Shown: positions 50,850-59,287 of the stretch, piece by piece | Numbering within the stretch: position 1 is the first letter of the stretch | How the letters are laid out: each line of letters begins with the position of its first letter | Assembly: GCF_029968035.1 (NCBI RefSeq) | Contig: NZ_JASCIQ010000034.1 | Coordinates: forward strand, 32,146 to 96,145 | Direction: 5' to 3' | Source: Streptomyces cavernicola | GTDB taxonomy: Bacteria; Actinomycetota; Actinomycetes; Streptomycetales; Streptomycetaceae | Length of the DNA stretch: 64,000 nucleotides | Program-made: the position numbers and the translations under genes | The notes under the pieces: model-generated | Database searches by the model: none | The model's input: the letters and a program-made list of their open reading frames with translations, nothing else | Told to the model about the DNA's origin: nothing

Positions 50850-51514
50850 CCATCGAGCCCACCCCGGGCAAGGGCTCCTCCAGGCTCGGCCCGCTGGCCC
50901 GGCTCGCCCCCGAACCCATGAAGGTCGTCCTCAACTGGGGCCGCCGCTACAGCCTGTGGGTCTTCAACTTCGGACTCGCCTGCTGCGCCATCGAGTTCAT
51001 CGCCGCCTCCATGGCCCGCCACGACTTCATCCGCCTCGGCGTCATCCCGTTCGCACCGGGCCCGCGCCAGGCCGACCTGATGGTGGTCTCCGGGACCGTG
51101 ACCGACAAGATGGCGCCCGCCGTGAAGCGCCTCTACGAGCAGATGCCCGAGCCCAAGTACGTGATCTCCTTCGGCGCCTGCTCCAACTGCGGCGGCCCGT
51201 ACTGGGACTCGTACTCCGTGACCAAGGGCGTCGACCAGATCATCCCCGTCGACGTGTACGTGCCCGGCTGCCCGCCCCGTCCCGAGGCGCTCCTCCAGGG
51301 CATCCTCAAGCTGCAGGAGAAGATCGCCCGGGAGTCCCTCGGCGAGCGCTACTCCGCCGCGGGGCGGCCTTCGACGGCGGCGCTGCAGAGCGGGCTCGTC
51401 GCGCCTCCGACGCCGGGGGCGGGCGCGGGCTCATCGGGCTCCGGCTCTTCGCGCTCCGGCTCGGGCTCGGGCTCCGGGGAGTCGGGCTCGGTCTCCGGGG
51501 AGGGGGAGCGATGA
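50840..51514 (+). CDS. nuoB2: NADH-quinone oxidoreductase-like subunit B (NuoB2)
   Basis: The 224-residue protein keeps all four N2-cluster ligands: Cys48-Cys49 (GLACCAIEF), Cys114 (GACSNCGG) and Cys144 (PGCPPRPE). An additional Cys is in CSNCGGPY. After residue 175 comes a Ser/Gly-rich tail (GSSGSGSSRSGSGSGSGESG) of about 45 residues that is probably disordered. ATG 50840 overlaps nuoA2. Retaining N2 implies that electrons still reach this point although NuoD is missing from the cluster. Confidence 0.93.
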   Translation: MDVTIEPTPGKGSSRLGPLARLAPEPMKVVLNWGRRYSLWVFNFGLACCAIEFIAASMARHDFIRLGVIPFAPGPRQADLMVVSGTVTDKMAPAVKRLYEQMPEPKYVISFGACSNCGGPYWDSYSVTKGVDQIIPVDVYVPGCPPRPEALLQGILKLQEKIARESLGERYSAAGRPSTAALQSGLVAPPTPGAGAGSSGSGSSRSGSGSGSGESGSVSGEGER

Positions 51515-53055
51515 CCACCGGCTGGCTTCCCGAGGACGTCACCGAACTCTTCGGCCCGGAGGCGACCGCCGAGGAGTCGTACGACCTGCTCACCGTCGAC
51601 GTACCCGCCGAGACCTGGACGTCGGCCCTGCTCACGGCCCGCGCCCGGCTCGGCTGCACGTATTTCGACTGGCTCAGCGCCGTCGACGAACCGGGCACCG
51701 GCTTCCGCGTCTCCGCCCACGTCGTCGCCCTGCACCCGGTGCGCCGTCTCCTCGTCCGTACGACCGTCCCGCACGAGGCGCCCGTACTGGCCTCGGCCGT
51801 CGACGTGTACGCGGGCGCGGCCTGGCACGAGCGCGAGACCCACGAGATGTTCGGCGTCGACTTCACCGGCCACCCCGGACTCGACCCGCTGCTCCTGCCC
51901 GACGGCTTCGAGGGCCACCCGCTGCGCAAGGACTTCGTCCTCGCTGCGCGGGTCGCGAAGGCCTGGCCGGGGGCCAAGGAGCCGGGGGAGCCTGCGGCGG
52001 GGGCAGCGCACGGTGCCCCCAAGCGGCGCCAGATGCTCCCGCCCGGCGTGCCGGACCCGAACGAATGGGGCCCGCTGAAGGGCCAGTTGCCGCCCGCGCC
52101 CGCGCGTCCTGCGCGGGGGGCTCGGGCTGCGGGGGCTGGTGCTGGTGCCAGGGCTGGCTCGGGTGCCGGTGCTGGTGCCGGTGCTGGTGCCGGTGAGCGT
52201 CCGGCCCGTCGTACGCGCTCGGCGAGCGCGGGCTCGGCCAGCCAGGCTGCCGCGGCTGCGGAGAGCGCGGCCACCCAGGCCGGGGCCGCCCAGGCCGGGG
52301 CCACCCAGGCCGGGGCCGCCCCGGCTGCTCCGGCCGAGGGTGCCTCGGCCCGGCCGCGTCGGATGCGGAGCGCTTCGCAGGGCTCGGCGAGCCAGGGTGC
52401 GGCGAGCGAGGGTGCGCCTTCGCCGCGCGAGACCCCCACGGCACCGCCGTCCGAGCAGGCCACCACCGTCGCTCCGGAACCGTCCGAGAAGCCCGCGCCG
52501 CCCAAGAGTTCGGACGCCCCGTGGCACAACCCCCGGCCGATGTTCGACGAGAAGCCGGGGGAGGAGGCCGCCACCCCCGAAACCCCCGCCAAGCCCAAGC
52601 CCGAGCCTGAGCCCAGGCCCGAGCCCGAGCCCGACCCCGACCCCGAGGCCAAGGCCAAGGCCAAGGCCGAGCCTGAGCCCAAGACCGGGCCGGACGCCGA
52701 GGCCAAGCCCGAGGCTGGGCCGGACCCCGAGGCCAAGCCTGAGCCCGAGTCCGAGGCCAAGCCCAGGCCCGAGCCCTCCGCCGAGCCCGAGGCCGAGCCC
52801 GCCCCTGAGTCCAAGACCGGGCACGAGGCCAAGCCCAGGCCCGAGCCCTCCGCCGAGCCCAAGGTCAAGCCCGAGCCCGACCCCCAGGCCAAGCCTCCCG
52901 GGACCGCAGCCCCGGACGACGGCACCCAGGACGCTGCAACCCCAGATGCCGGCACCCCGGAAGCCGCAGCCCCGGACGACGGCACTCCGGACGCAGCCGT
53001 CCGCGACAGCGACACCCCCGACAAGAACACCCCCGCCGGAGGCGACCCCGCATGA
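51511..53055 (+). CDS. nuoC2: NuoC-like subunit with ~320-residue low-complexity tail (NuoC2)
   Basis: The 514-residue protein has a normal NuoC domain at about 1-150 (WHERETHEMFGVDFTGHP at 105-122, HPLRKDFVL at 136-144), then KRRQMLPPGVPDPNEWGPLKG. Residues from about 195 to the end are Ala/Gly- then Pro/Glu/Lys-rich, with direct repeats. EAKPRPEPSAEP occurs twice (415-426 and 439-450) from an exact 36-bp repeat at 52753 and 52825. One less biased island, SDAPWHNPRPMFDEKPGEE, lies at 334-352. In E. coli NuoC is fused to NuoD; here the tail sits where NuoD would be but shows no NuoD motif. Stop and start overlap both neighbours. Confidence 0.88.
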   Translation: MTTGWLPEDVTELFGPEATAEESYDLLTVDVPAETWTSALLTARARLGCTYFDWLSAVDEPGTGFRVSAHVVALHPVRRLLVRTTVPHEAPVLASAVDVYAGAAWHERETHEMFGVDFTGHPGLDPLLLPDGFEGHPLRKDFVLAARVAKAWPGAKEPGEPAAGAAHGAPKRRQMLPPGVPDPNEWGPLKGQLPPAPARPARGARAAGAGAGARAGSGAGAGAGAGAGERPARRTRSASAGSASQAAAAAESAATQAGAAQAGATQAGAAPAAPAEGASARPRRMRSASQGSASQGAASEGAPSPRETPTAPPSEQATTVAPEPSEKPAPPKSSDAPWHNPRPMFDEKPGEEAATPETPAKPKPEPEPRPEPEPDPDPEAKAKAKAEPEPKTGPDAEAKPEAGPDPEAKPEPESEAKPRPEPSAEPEAEPAPESKTGHEAKPRPEPSAEPKVKPEPDPQAKPPGTAAPDDGTQDAATPDAGTPEAAAPDDGTPDAAVRDSDTPDKNTPAGGDPA

Positions 53056-54020
53056 ACGACGCCCTCGACGTCGCCCTGCGACTCCTCGTCGTCTTCGGCG
53101 TCTTCCTGGTCCTTCCCCTCGTCATCGGCCAGACCGAGCACAAGGTGATGGCCCACATGCAGGGCCGCCTCGGCCCCATGTACGCGGGCGGGTTTCACGG
53201 CTGGGCCCAACTCGTCGCCGACGGCGTCAAGTTCGCCCAGAAGGAAGACGTCGTGCCCGCGGGCGCGGACCGCCGGATCTTCCAACTCGCCCCCGCCGTC
53301 GCCCTCCTCCCGTACCTCCTGGTCCTGGTCGCCATCCCGATCGGCCCCGGCGAGGGAGCCGTCGGCGAGGTCGTGGACGCGGGACTGTTCTTCGTCCTCG
53401 CCGTCATGGGCGTCGGCGTACTCGGCTCGCTCATGGCCGGCTGGGCCTCCGCCAACAAGTTCTCCCTCCTCGGCGGCCTCCGCACCGCCGCCCAACTCCT
53501 CGCCTACGAACTCCCGATGCTGCTCGCCGCCGCCTCCGTGGCGATGGCCGCGGGGACGGTCTCCCTGCCGGGCATCGTCGAGGCCTTCGAGTGGTGGTGG
53601 CTGCCCTGGCAGATCGTCGGCGCGCTCGTCTTCTTCACGGCCGGCCTCGCCGAACTCCAACGCCCGCCGTTCGACATGCCGGTGGCCGACTCGGAGATCA
53701 TCTTCGGCGCGTACACCGAGTACACCGGCCTCCGCTTCGCCCTGTTCCTCCTCGCCGAGTACGCCGGGATCGTCGTCCTGTGCGGCCTCACCACCGTCCT
53801 TTTCCTGGGCGGCTGGCAGGGGCCGTGGGGCGCCGACGGCCTCGGCTGGGTGTGGACCCTCCTCAAGACGGCCGTCCTCGCCTTCGTGGTCATCTGGCTC
53901 CGCGTCTCGTACCCCCGACTCCGCGAGGACCAGCTCCAGAAGCTCGCCTGGACCACGCTCGTCCCGCTCGCCCTCGCGCAGATCGCGCTCACCGGAATCG
54001 TGAAGGTGGCGATCCAGTAA
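53052..54020 (+). CDS. nuoH2: NADH-quinone oxidoreductase-like subunit H (NuoH2)
   Basis: The 322-residue, eight-helix protein has TEHKVMAHMQGRLGPMYAGG in the first loop and LQRPPFDMPVADSEIIFGAYTEY in the quinone-side loop. NuoH1 and most relatives have PE(A/S)E in that loop; here it is PVAD, so the first conserved Glu is Val and the second is Asp. It lacks the long tail of NuoH1. ATG 53052 overlaps nuoC2, and its stop overlaps nuoI2 by one base. Confidence 0.93.
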   Translation: MNDALDVALRLLVVFGVFLVLPLVIGQTEHKVMAHMQGRLGPMYAGGFHGWAQLVADGVKFAQKEDVVPAGADRRIFQLAPAVALLPYLLVLVAIPIGPGEGAVGEVVDAGLFFVLAVMGVGVLGSLMAGWASANKFSLLGGLRTAAQLLAYELPMLLAAASVAMAAGTVSLPGIVEAFEWWWLPWQIVGALVFFTAGLAELQRPPFDMPVADSEIIFGAYTEYTGLRFALFLLAEYAGIVVLCGLTTVLFLGGWQGPWGADGLGWVWTLLKTAVLAFVVIWLRVSYPRLREDQLQKLAWTTLVPLALAQIALTGIVKVAIQ

Positions 54021-54622
54021 TGCCTCCGATCCCCGGGTCCGGCCTGGCCAAGGGCCTCGCCGTCACCCTCCGCACGATGACGCGGAAGACCGTCACCGCC
54101 CAGTACCCCGACGTCCAGCCCGAACTCCCGCCCCGTACGCGCGGTGTCATCGGCCTGTTCGAGGAGAACTGCACGGTCTGCATGCTCTGCGCCCGCGAGT
54201 GCCCCGACTGGTGCATCTACATCGACTCCCACAAGGAGACGGTTCCCGCCGCCGCCCCGGGCGGCCGCGAGCGCAGCCGCAACGTCCTCGACCGCTTCGC
54301 CATCGACTTCTCCCTCTGCATGTACTGCGGTATCTGCATCGAGGTCTGTCCTTTCGACGCGCTCTTCTGGTCACCGGAGTTCGAGTACGCGGAGACCGAC
54401 ATCCACGAACTCACCCACGAGCGCGACAAGCTCCGCGAGTGGATGTGGACCGTCCCCGCCCCGCCCGCGCTCGACGCGGCCGCGGAAGAGCCCAAGGAGA
54501 TCGCCGCGGCCCGCAAGGCAGCCGAGAAGCTCGCCGCCCAACAAGCCACCGAAGCCGCGACCGAAGCCGAAGCCACCGAAGCCGAAGCCTCGAAGGCCGA
54601 GCCCGGGGAGGGCGAACAGTGA
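54020..54622 (+). CDS. nuoI2: NADH-quinone oxidoreductase-like subunit I (NuoI2)
   Basis: The 200-residue protein has two 4Fe-4S sites: Cys51, 54, 57, 61 (CTVCMLCAREC) and Cys100, 103, 106, 110 (CMYCGICIEVC), plus an extra Cys65. The C-terminal 60 residues are an Ala/Glu/Lys-rich probable coil. Exposed ferredoxin-type clusters could accept electrons directly from a soluble ferredoxin when NuoEFG are absent. ATG 54020 overlaps the nuoH2 stop by one base. Confidence 0.93.
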   Translation: MPPIPGSGLAKGLAVTLRTMTRKTVTAQYPDVQPELPPRTRGVIGLFEENCTVCMLCARECPDWCIYIDSHKETVPAAAPGGRERSRNVLDRFAIDFSLCMYCGICIEVCPFDALFWSPEFEYAETDIHELTHERDKLREWMWTVPAPPALDAAAEEPKEIAAARKAAEKLAAQQATEAATEAEATEAEASKAEPGEGEQ

Positions 54623-55245
54623 CCCTCGCCGCAGCCGCCCCGTACGGCTTCCTCTCGCCCACCGGCGTCGAGGTCTCCTTCCTCCTTGTCGGCCTCGTCA
54701 CCTTCGCGGCGGCGCTCGTCACCGTCACCACCAAGCAGCTGGTGCACGCCGCCCTCTGGCTGGTCGTCGCCCTCGGCGGCCTCGCCGTCGAATACCTCCT
54801 GCTCACCGCCGAGTTCATCGCCTGGGTGCAGGTACTGATCTACGTCGGTTCCGTCGTCGTACTCCTCCTCTTCGGTCTGATGCTCACCAAGGCGCCCATC
54901 GGCCGCTCCCCGGACGCCGATTCGGGCAACCGCTGGGCCGCGCTCACCGTGGCCGTCGCCGCCGCGGCGACCCTGGTGTGGGTGGTCGTGGACGCGTTCC
55001 GCACCCAGTGGATCGACCTGGACGCACCGCAGGGCACCACCGCGGTGACCGGCGCGATGCTCTTCCAGCACTGGGTCCTGCCCTTCGAAGCCCTCTCCGT
55101 CCTCCTCCTCGCCGCCCTCGTCGGCGCGATCGTCCTCTCCCGCAAGGCCGACGCGAAGGCCGACGCGAAGGCCGACGCCGGCACCGGTGGCGCCGAGAGC
55201 CCCGCAGACGCCGCGGGCCCCGCAGACAAGGAGAGGCAGCGCTGA
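54619..55245 (+). CDS. nuoJ2: NADH-quinone oxidoreductase-like subunit J (NuoJ2)
   Basis: The 208-residue protein has five TM helices; helix 3 has QVLIYVGSVVVLLLFGLML, matching the NuoJ pi-bulge region. The tail carries the direct repeat KADAKADAKADA. GTG 54619 overlaps the nuoI2 stop. It lacks the long charged tail of NuoJ1. Confidence 0.93.
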   Translation: MTLAAAAPYGFLSPTGVEVSFLLVGLVTFAAALVTVTTKQLVHAALWLVVALGGLAVEYLLLTAEFIAWVQVLIYVGSVVVLLLFGLMLTKAPIGRSPDADSGNRWAALTVAVAAAATLVWVVVDAFRTQWIDLDAPQGTTAVTGAMLFQHWVLPFEALSVLLLAALVGAIVLSRKADAKADAKADAGTGGAESPADAAGPADKERQR

Positions 55246-55661
55246 TGCACCTCGCCTATCCCGCAGTGCTCGCGGTCCTGCTCTTCTGCACCGGCCTGTA
55301 CGGAGTGCTCGCCCGCCGCAACGCGATCCTGGTCCTGATGTCCGTCGAGCTGATGCTCAACGCCGTCAACCTCAACCTCGTCGCCTTCGACGTCTGGCTC
55401 CGCGACGCCCTGCACGCCGGCCAGGCCCTCACCCTCTTCACCATCGCCATCGCCGCCGCCGAGATCGGCATCGGCCTGTCGATCGTGCTGATGGTGTACC
55501 GCAACCGCGGCACGTCCGACGTGGACCGCCTCCGCGACACCGCCGAGGCCACCGGACCCACGGGCCCCGCTGGACCCGAGGACACAGCACCGGACGGCGC
55601 CGCCGACGCGACCGACCCCGACGCGACCGCCGCCGCGCAGAAGGCAGAGGCCACCGCGTGA
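55245..55661 (+). CDS. nuoK2: NADH-quinone oxidoreductase-like subunit K (NuoK2)
   Basis: The 138-residue protein has three TM helices with both membrane Glu residues (VLMSVELMLNAVNLNLV and IAIAAAEIGIGLSIV). A 38-residue Ala/Asp/Thr/Pro tail follows, absent from NuoK1. ATG 55245 overlaps the nuoJ2 stop by one base. Confidence 0.93.
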   Translation: MHLAYPAVLAVLLFCTGLYGVLARRNAILVLMSVELMLNAVNLNLVAFDVWLRDALHAGQALTLFTIAIAAAEIGIGLSIVLMVYRNRGTSDVDRLRDTAEATGPTGPAGPEDTAPDGAADATDPDATAAAQKAEATA

Positions 55662-57706
55662 CCACCCCGACCCTCGCCGTTCTCGTCCCCCTCCTGCCGT
55701 TCCTCGGTGCCGTCGCCGGACTGCTCCTCGGCCGCACGGCCCCCGGCTTCGTCCGCCCCCTCGCTGTCCTGCCCACCGTGACGTCGGCGGTTATCGCCGT
55801 ACTGATTGCCGTACGCCAGGGCGGCGGCACCGGCGGCGGCATCCGCCCCGTCGACACGGCCACCGAGCTCACGCCCACCGGCTCCGTGCCCATCGAACTC
55901 GCCCTGCACATCGACGGGTTCGCCGTCCTCGTCGCCGTCCTGGTCGGCCTGGTCGCCTCCTGCGTGCAGCTCTACTCGACGGGCTACCTGCGCGACGACC
56001 CGCGCTACCCCTCGTACGCCGCCCTCGTCTCGCTGTTCACCTCCGCGATGTTCCTGGTCGTCTACTCCGGCGACCTGATGGTGCTGCTCGTCGGCTGGGA
56101 AGTCATGGGCATCTGCTCGTACTTCCTCGTCGGCCACTACTGGGAGACGCCCGAGGCGCGCGCCGCCTCCCTCAAGGCCTTCCTGGTCACCAAGCTCGGC
56201 GACGTCCCCTTCCTGATCGGTCTGTTCGCGCTCGCCGCCGACACCGGGTCCTTCCGCATCACGAAGGTCCTCGACGCCGTCGCCTCCGGCGGACTCGACC
56301 ACCCCACGGTGATCGCCCTGCTCCTCCTCGCGGGCGTGGCGGGCAAGTCGGCGCAGTTCCCGCTGCACACCTGGCTGCCCGACGCGATGGCCGGCCCCAC
56401 CCCGGTCTCCGCGCTGATCCACGCCGCGACGATGGTCGCCGCCGGCGTCTACTTCGTGGCCCGTCTCCTCCCCGTCTTCGCCGCCTCCGCGGCCGCGCTC
56501 GTCGTCCTCGCCGTGATGGCCGCCGTCACGATGGTCGGCTCCGCCCTCGCCGCGCTCGCGCAGGACGACATCAAGCGCGTCCTCGCGTACTCCACCGTCG
56601 GCCAACTCGGCTACATGACCGGCGCCCTGGCCGTCGGCGACCGCGGCGCGGCCGTCTTCCACCTCCTCTCGCACGGCGCCTTCAAGGCGCTGCTGTTCCT
56701 CGCCGCCGGCGTGATCATCCACGCCGCGGGCACCAACTCGCTCGCCGTTATGTCCCGTATGACGGGCCTGCGCGACCGGATCCCCGACGCCTTCTGGACG
56801 ATGACCGTGGCGCTCCTCGCGCTCGCCGCGATCCCGCCCTTCAGCGGCTTCTTCTCCAAGGAGGCCGTCCTCGGCGCCGCCGAGCACGCGGCCACCGGCC
56901 ACGCCGAGTCCGTCCCCGGCTCGGCGGGCTGGATCGTCCTCGTCTCCGGCCTCCTCACCGCCGTCCTCACCGCCGCCTACGCGACGCGCCTGTGGCTGCT
57001 CGCCTTCCGCCCGCCCGTCACCGCACCCCGCCCCGCCGGGGCGCCGACCGCGGCCGGCACGGTCGAGGCGCCCGACCACGGCAGGCAGCCGGTCGTCATG
57101 AACGTCGTCCTGTGGGTCCTTGCAGTTCCCTCCCTCGCCTTCGGCATCACCGTCGGAGTGCTCCCCGACTGGTTCGACGGCCGCTCGCTCACCCCGACCC
57201 TCACCACCTCCGTCCTCGCCACCGGCCTCACCCTGGTCGGCGGACTCGTCACCTACGGCGCCTGGCGGCACACCACCGCGCTGGCCGCCCGGGTCCCCAT
57301 GGGCGCGGTCGCCGCCCACCCCGACGCCGAGCCCGCCCTCTCCGAGGCCGAGGCGATCGCCACGCACACCCCCGCGTACGGATCGATCGCCTCCGCACCG
57401 GACCCGGCCGACCCGGGCCGCCTGCTGCTCGGCCCGCTGCACCGCCACGCGGCCGCCGGCTTCCGGATGGACGCGGTCTACTCCGCCCTGTTCGTCCGTC
57501 CCACCCAGTTCCTGGCCGGAGTCGTCCGCTTCCTCGACCGCGAAGTCGTGGACACGTACGTGCGCGGCGCGGGCACCCTGCCCCGCTGGCTCGGCGCGGC
57601 CGTGCGCCGCGCCCAGACCGGCAACGTGCAGACCTATCTGAGCGCGCTGCTCGCCGGATCCCTCGTCCTGGCCGTCGCCGCCGTACTCGTCGCAGCGGGA
57701 GCCTGA
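55658..57706 (+). CDS. nuoL2: NADH-quinone oxidoreductase-like subunit L (NuoL2)
   Basis: The 682-residue antiporter-like subunit has about 16 TM helices. Channel residues are kept: Glu in VGWEVMGICSYFLVG, Lys in GVAGKSAQFPLHTWLPDAMAG, His in ALIHAATMVAAGVYF and Lys in HGAFKALLFL. The C-terminal lateral helix region is present (RFLDREVVDTYVRGAG...). GTG 55658 overlaps nuoK2. Proton pumping therefore looks possible although the input side is altered. Confidence 0.94.
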   Translation: MTTPTLAVLVPLLPFLGAVAGLLLGRTAPGFVRPLAVLPTVTSAVIAVLIAVRQGGGTGGGIRPVDTATELTPTGSVPIELALHIDGFAVLVAVLVGLVASCVQLYSTGYLRDDPRYPSYAALVSLFTSAMFLVVYSGDLMVLLVGWEVMGICSYFLVGHYWETPEARAASLKAFLVTKLGDVPFLIGLFALAADTGSFRITKVLDAVASGGLDHPTVIALLLLAGVAGKSAQFPLHTWLPDAMAGPTPVSALIHAATMVAAGVYFVARLLPVFAASAAALVVLAVMAAVTMVGSALAALAQDDIKRVLAYSTVGQLGYMTGALAVGDRGAAVFHLLSHGAFKALLFLAAGVIIHAAGTNSLAVMSRMTGLRDRIPDAFWTMTVALLALAAIPPFSGFFSKEAVLGAAEHAATGHAESVPGSAGWIVLVSGLLTAVLTAAYATRLWLLAFRPPVTAPRPAGAPTAAGTVEAPDHGRQPVVMNVVLWVLAVPSLAFGITVGVLPDWFDGRSLTPTLTTSVLATGLTLVGGLVTYGAWRHTTALAARVPMGAVAAHPDAEPALSEAEAIATHTPAYGSIASAPDPADPGRLLLGPLHRHAAAGFRMDAVYSALFVRPTQFLAGVVRFLDREVVDTYVRGAGTLPRWLGAAVRRAQTGNVQTYLSALLAGSLVLAVAAVLVAAGA

Positions 57707-57709
57707 GCC

Positions 57710-59287
57710 GTGATCGATATCAACGACACCGTCATGCAGTACCTCCTCGTGGCCGTGGTGGTGCTTCCGCTCCTCGGCGCGGGCGCCGCCCTGCTGCCCG
57801 CCCCGCCCGGACTGCGGGGCAAGTCACCGGAGCAGGCGGTCCTGCGGCACGGCGTGACCGTCACCGGAGTCGTGCTCCTCGCCGCGCTCGCGCTCGCCGC
57901 CGGCTTCGATCACGACGAGCCCGCGCGTATGCAGGCCACGACCGACATCAGCTGGATCCCCGCGCTCGACGTGCGGATCCACCTCGGCGTCGACGGCATC
58001 TCGCTCCCCCTTCTCGTCCTGACCGCGCTGCTGACCTTCCTCTGCGCGCTCTACAGCTACTTCAAGATGCCAACGGGCCCGTCTCCCAAGGCATTCGTCG
58101 CGCTGTTGCTCGTCCTCGAGTCCGGCACCCTCGCGACCTTCGCCGTCCTCGATCTGCTGCTGTTCTTCCTCGCGTTTGAGATGGTCCTCATTCCGATGTA
58201 CTTCCTGATCGCCCGGTGGGGAGGCGATCAACGGCGGGCGGCCGCCTGGAAGTTCATCCTCTTCACGCTCCTCGGCTCGGTCGTGATGCTGCTCGGACTG
58301 CTCCTCGTCGGGCTGGACTCGGGCACATTCGACATGGTGGCACTCGCCACTGACAACGGCCGTGGGCTGGCCACGTCCGTGCAGGTCATCGCCGCTTTGG
58401 CGATCGGGATCGGACTGGCCGTCAAGACCCCGATGTGGCCGCTGCACAGCTGGCTCCCGGACGCCCACACCGCCGCCCCGACCGTCGGCTCGGTCCTCCT
58501 CGCCGGCGTCCTGCTCAAGATGGGTACGTACGGGTTCGTCCGGATCCTCCTCCCCATCACCCCTGACGGAATGCGGGAGTTCGCCCCGTACCTCGCCGCC
58601 TTCGCGGTCGTCGGGATCATCTACGGGTCCCTCGCCTGCCTCGCGCTCGCCAAGCGCGGCGCGAAGGGCGACCTCAAGCGGCTCATCGCGTACTCCTCCG
58701 TCGGCCACATGGGCTTCGTCCTGCTCGGCATCGCCTCGATGACCCCGACCGGCGTGAACGGCGCGCTGTTCGCCAACATCGCCCACGGTCTCATCACCGG
58801 CCTGCTGTTCTTCCTCGTCGGCGCGCTCAAGGACCGCACCGGCAGCACCGACCTCGACACCCTCGCCGAGCAGACCGGCGCCGCCCTCTACGGCAAGGCG
58901 CCCCGGCTCGGCGGACTGCTCGCCTTCGGCGCCGTCGCCTCGCTCGGGCTGCCCGGACTCGCCGGATTCTGGGGTGAGATGCTCGCCCTGTTCGGCGCGT
59001 TCGAGCCCGCCGAAGGACTGAGCCGCCCGGCCTTCCTCACGTTCATGTCCATCGGCGCCTTCGGCACCCTCCTGACCGCCGCGTACCTGCTGATCGTCGT
59101 ACGCCGTGTCTGCATGGGCGCCGCCCCCGACCCGGCCGCCCCGAAGCTCGCCGACGTCCAGGGCTACGAATTCGCCGCCTGGACCCCGCTCGTCGCCCTC
59201 ACCGTCCTCGCCGGACTCTGGCCCGCGCTGCTGCTCGGCCTCACCGACCCGGCCGTGCAGCAGCTCCTCGCAGGAGGCAAGGCATGA
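57710..59287 (+). CDS. nuoM2: NADH-quinone oxidoreductase-like subunit M (NuoM2)
   Basis: The 525-residue protein has about 14 TM helices. LLFFLAFEMVLIPMYFLIARWG keeps the conserved Glu, and VKTPMWPLHSWLPDAHTAAPTVG the channel Lys. GDLKRLIAYSSVGHMGF follows. GTG 57710 is three bases after nuoL2. Confidence 0.94.
   Translation: MIDINDTVMQYLLVAVVVLPLLGAGAALLPAPPGLRGKSPEQAVLRHGVTVTGVVLLAALALAAGFDHDEPARMQATTDISWIPALDVRIHLGVDGISLPLLVLTALLTFLCALYSYFKMPTGPSPKAFVALLLVLESGTLATFAVLDLLLFFLAFEMVLIPMYFLIARWGGDQRRAAAWKFILFTLLGSVVMLLGLLLVGLDSGTFDMVALATDNGRGLATSVQVIAALAIGIGLAVKTPMWPLHSWLPDAHTAAPTVGSVLLAGVLLKMGTYGFVRILLPITPDGMREFAPYLAAFAVVGIIYGSLACLALAKRGAKGDLKRLIAYSSVGHMGFVLLGIASMTPTGVNGALFANIAHGLITGLLFFLVGALKDRTGSTDLDTLAEQTGAALYGKAPRLGGLLAFGAVASLGLPGLAGFWGEMLALFGAFEPAEGLSRPAFLTFMSIGAFGTLLTAAYLLIVVRRVCMGAAPDPAAPKLADVQGYEFAAWTPLVALTVLAGLWPALLLGLTDPAVQQLLAGGKA

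Noticed and set aside
51511..54020. A hidden or frameshifted nuoD2
   Set aside because: I looked in all frames between nuoB2 and nuoI2 for GPQHPSTHG, HTGIEK or GRFLIRLEEM and found none. NuoD2 is absent from the cluster, not broken.
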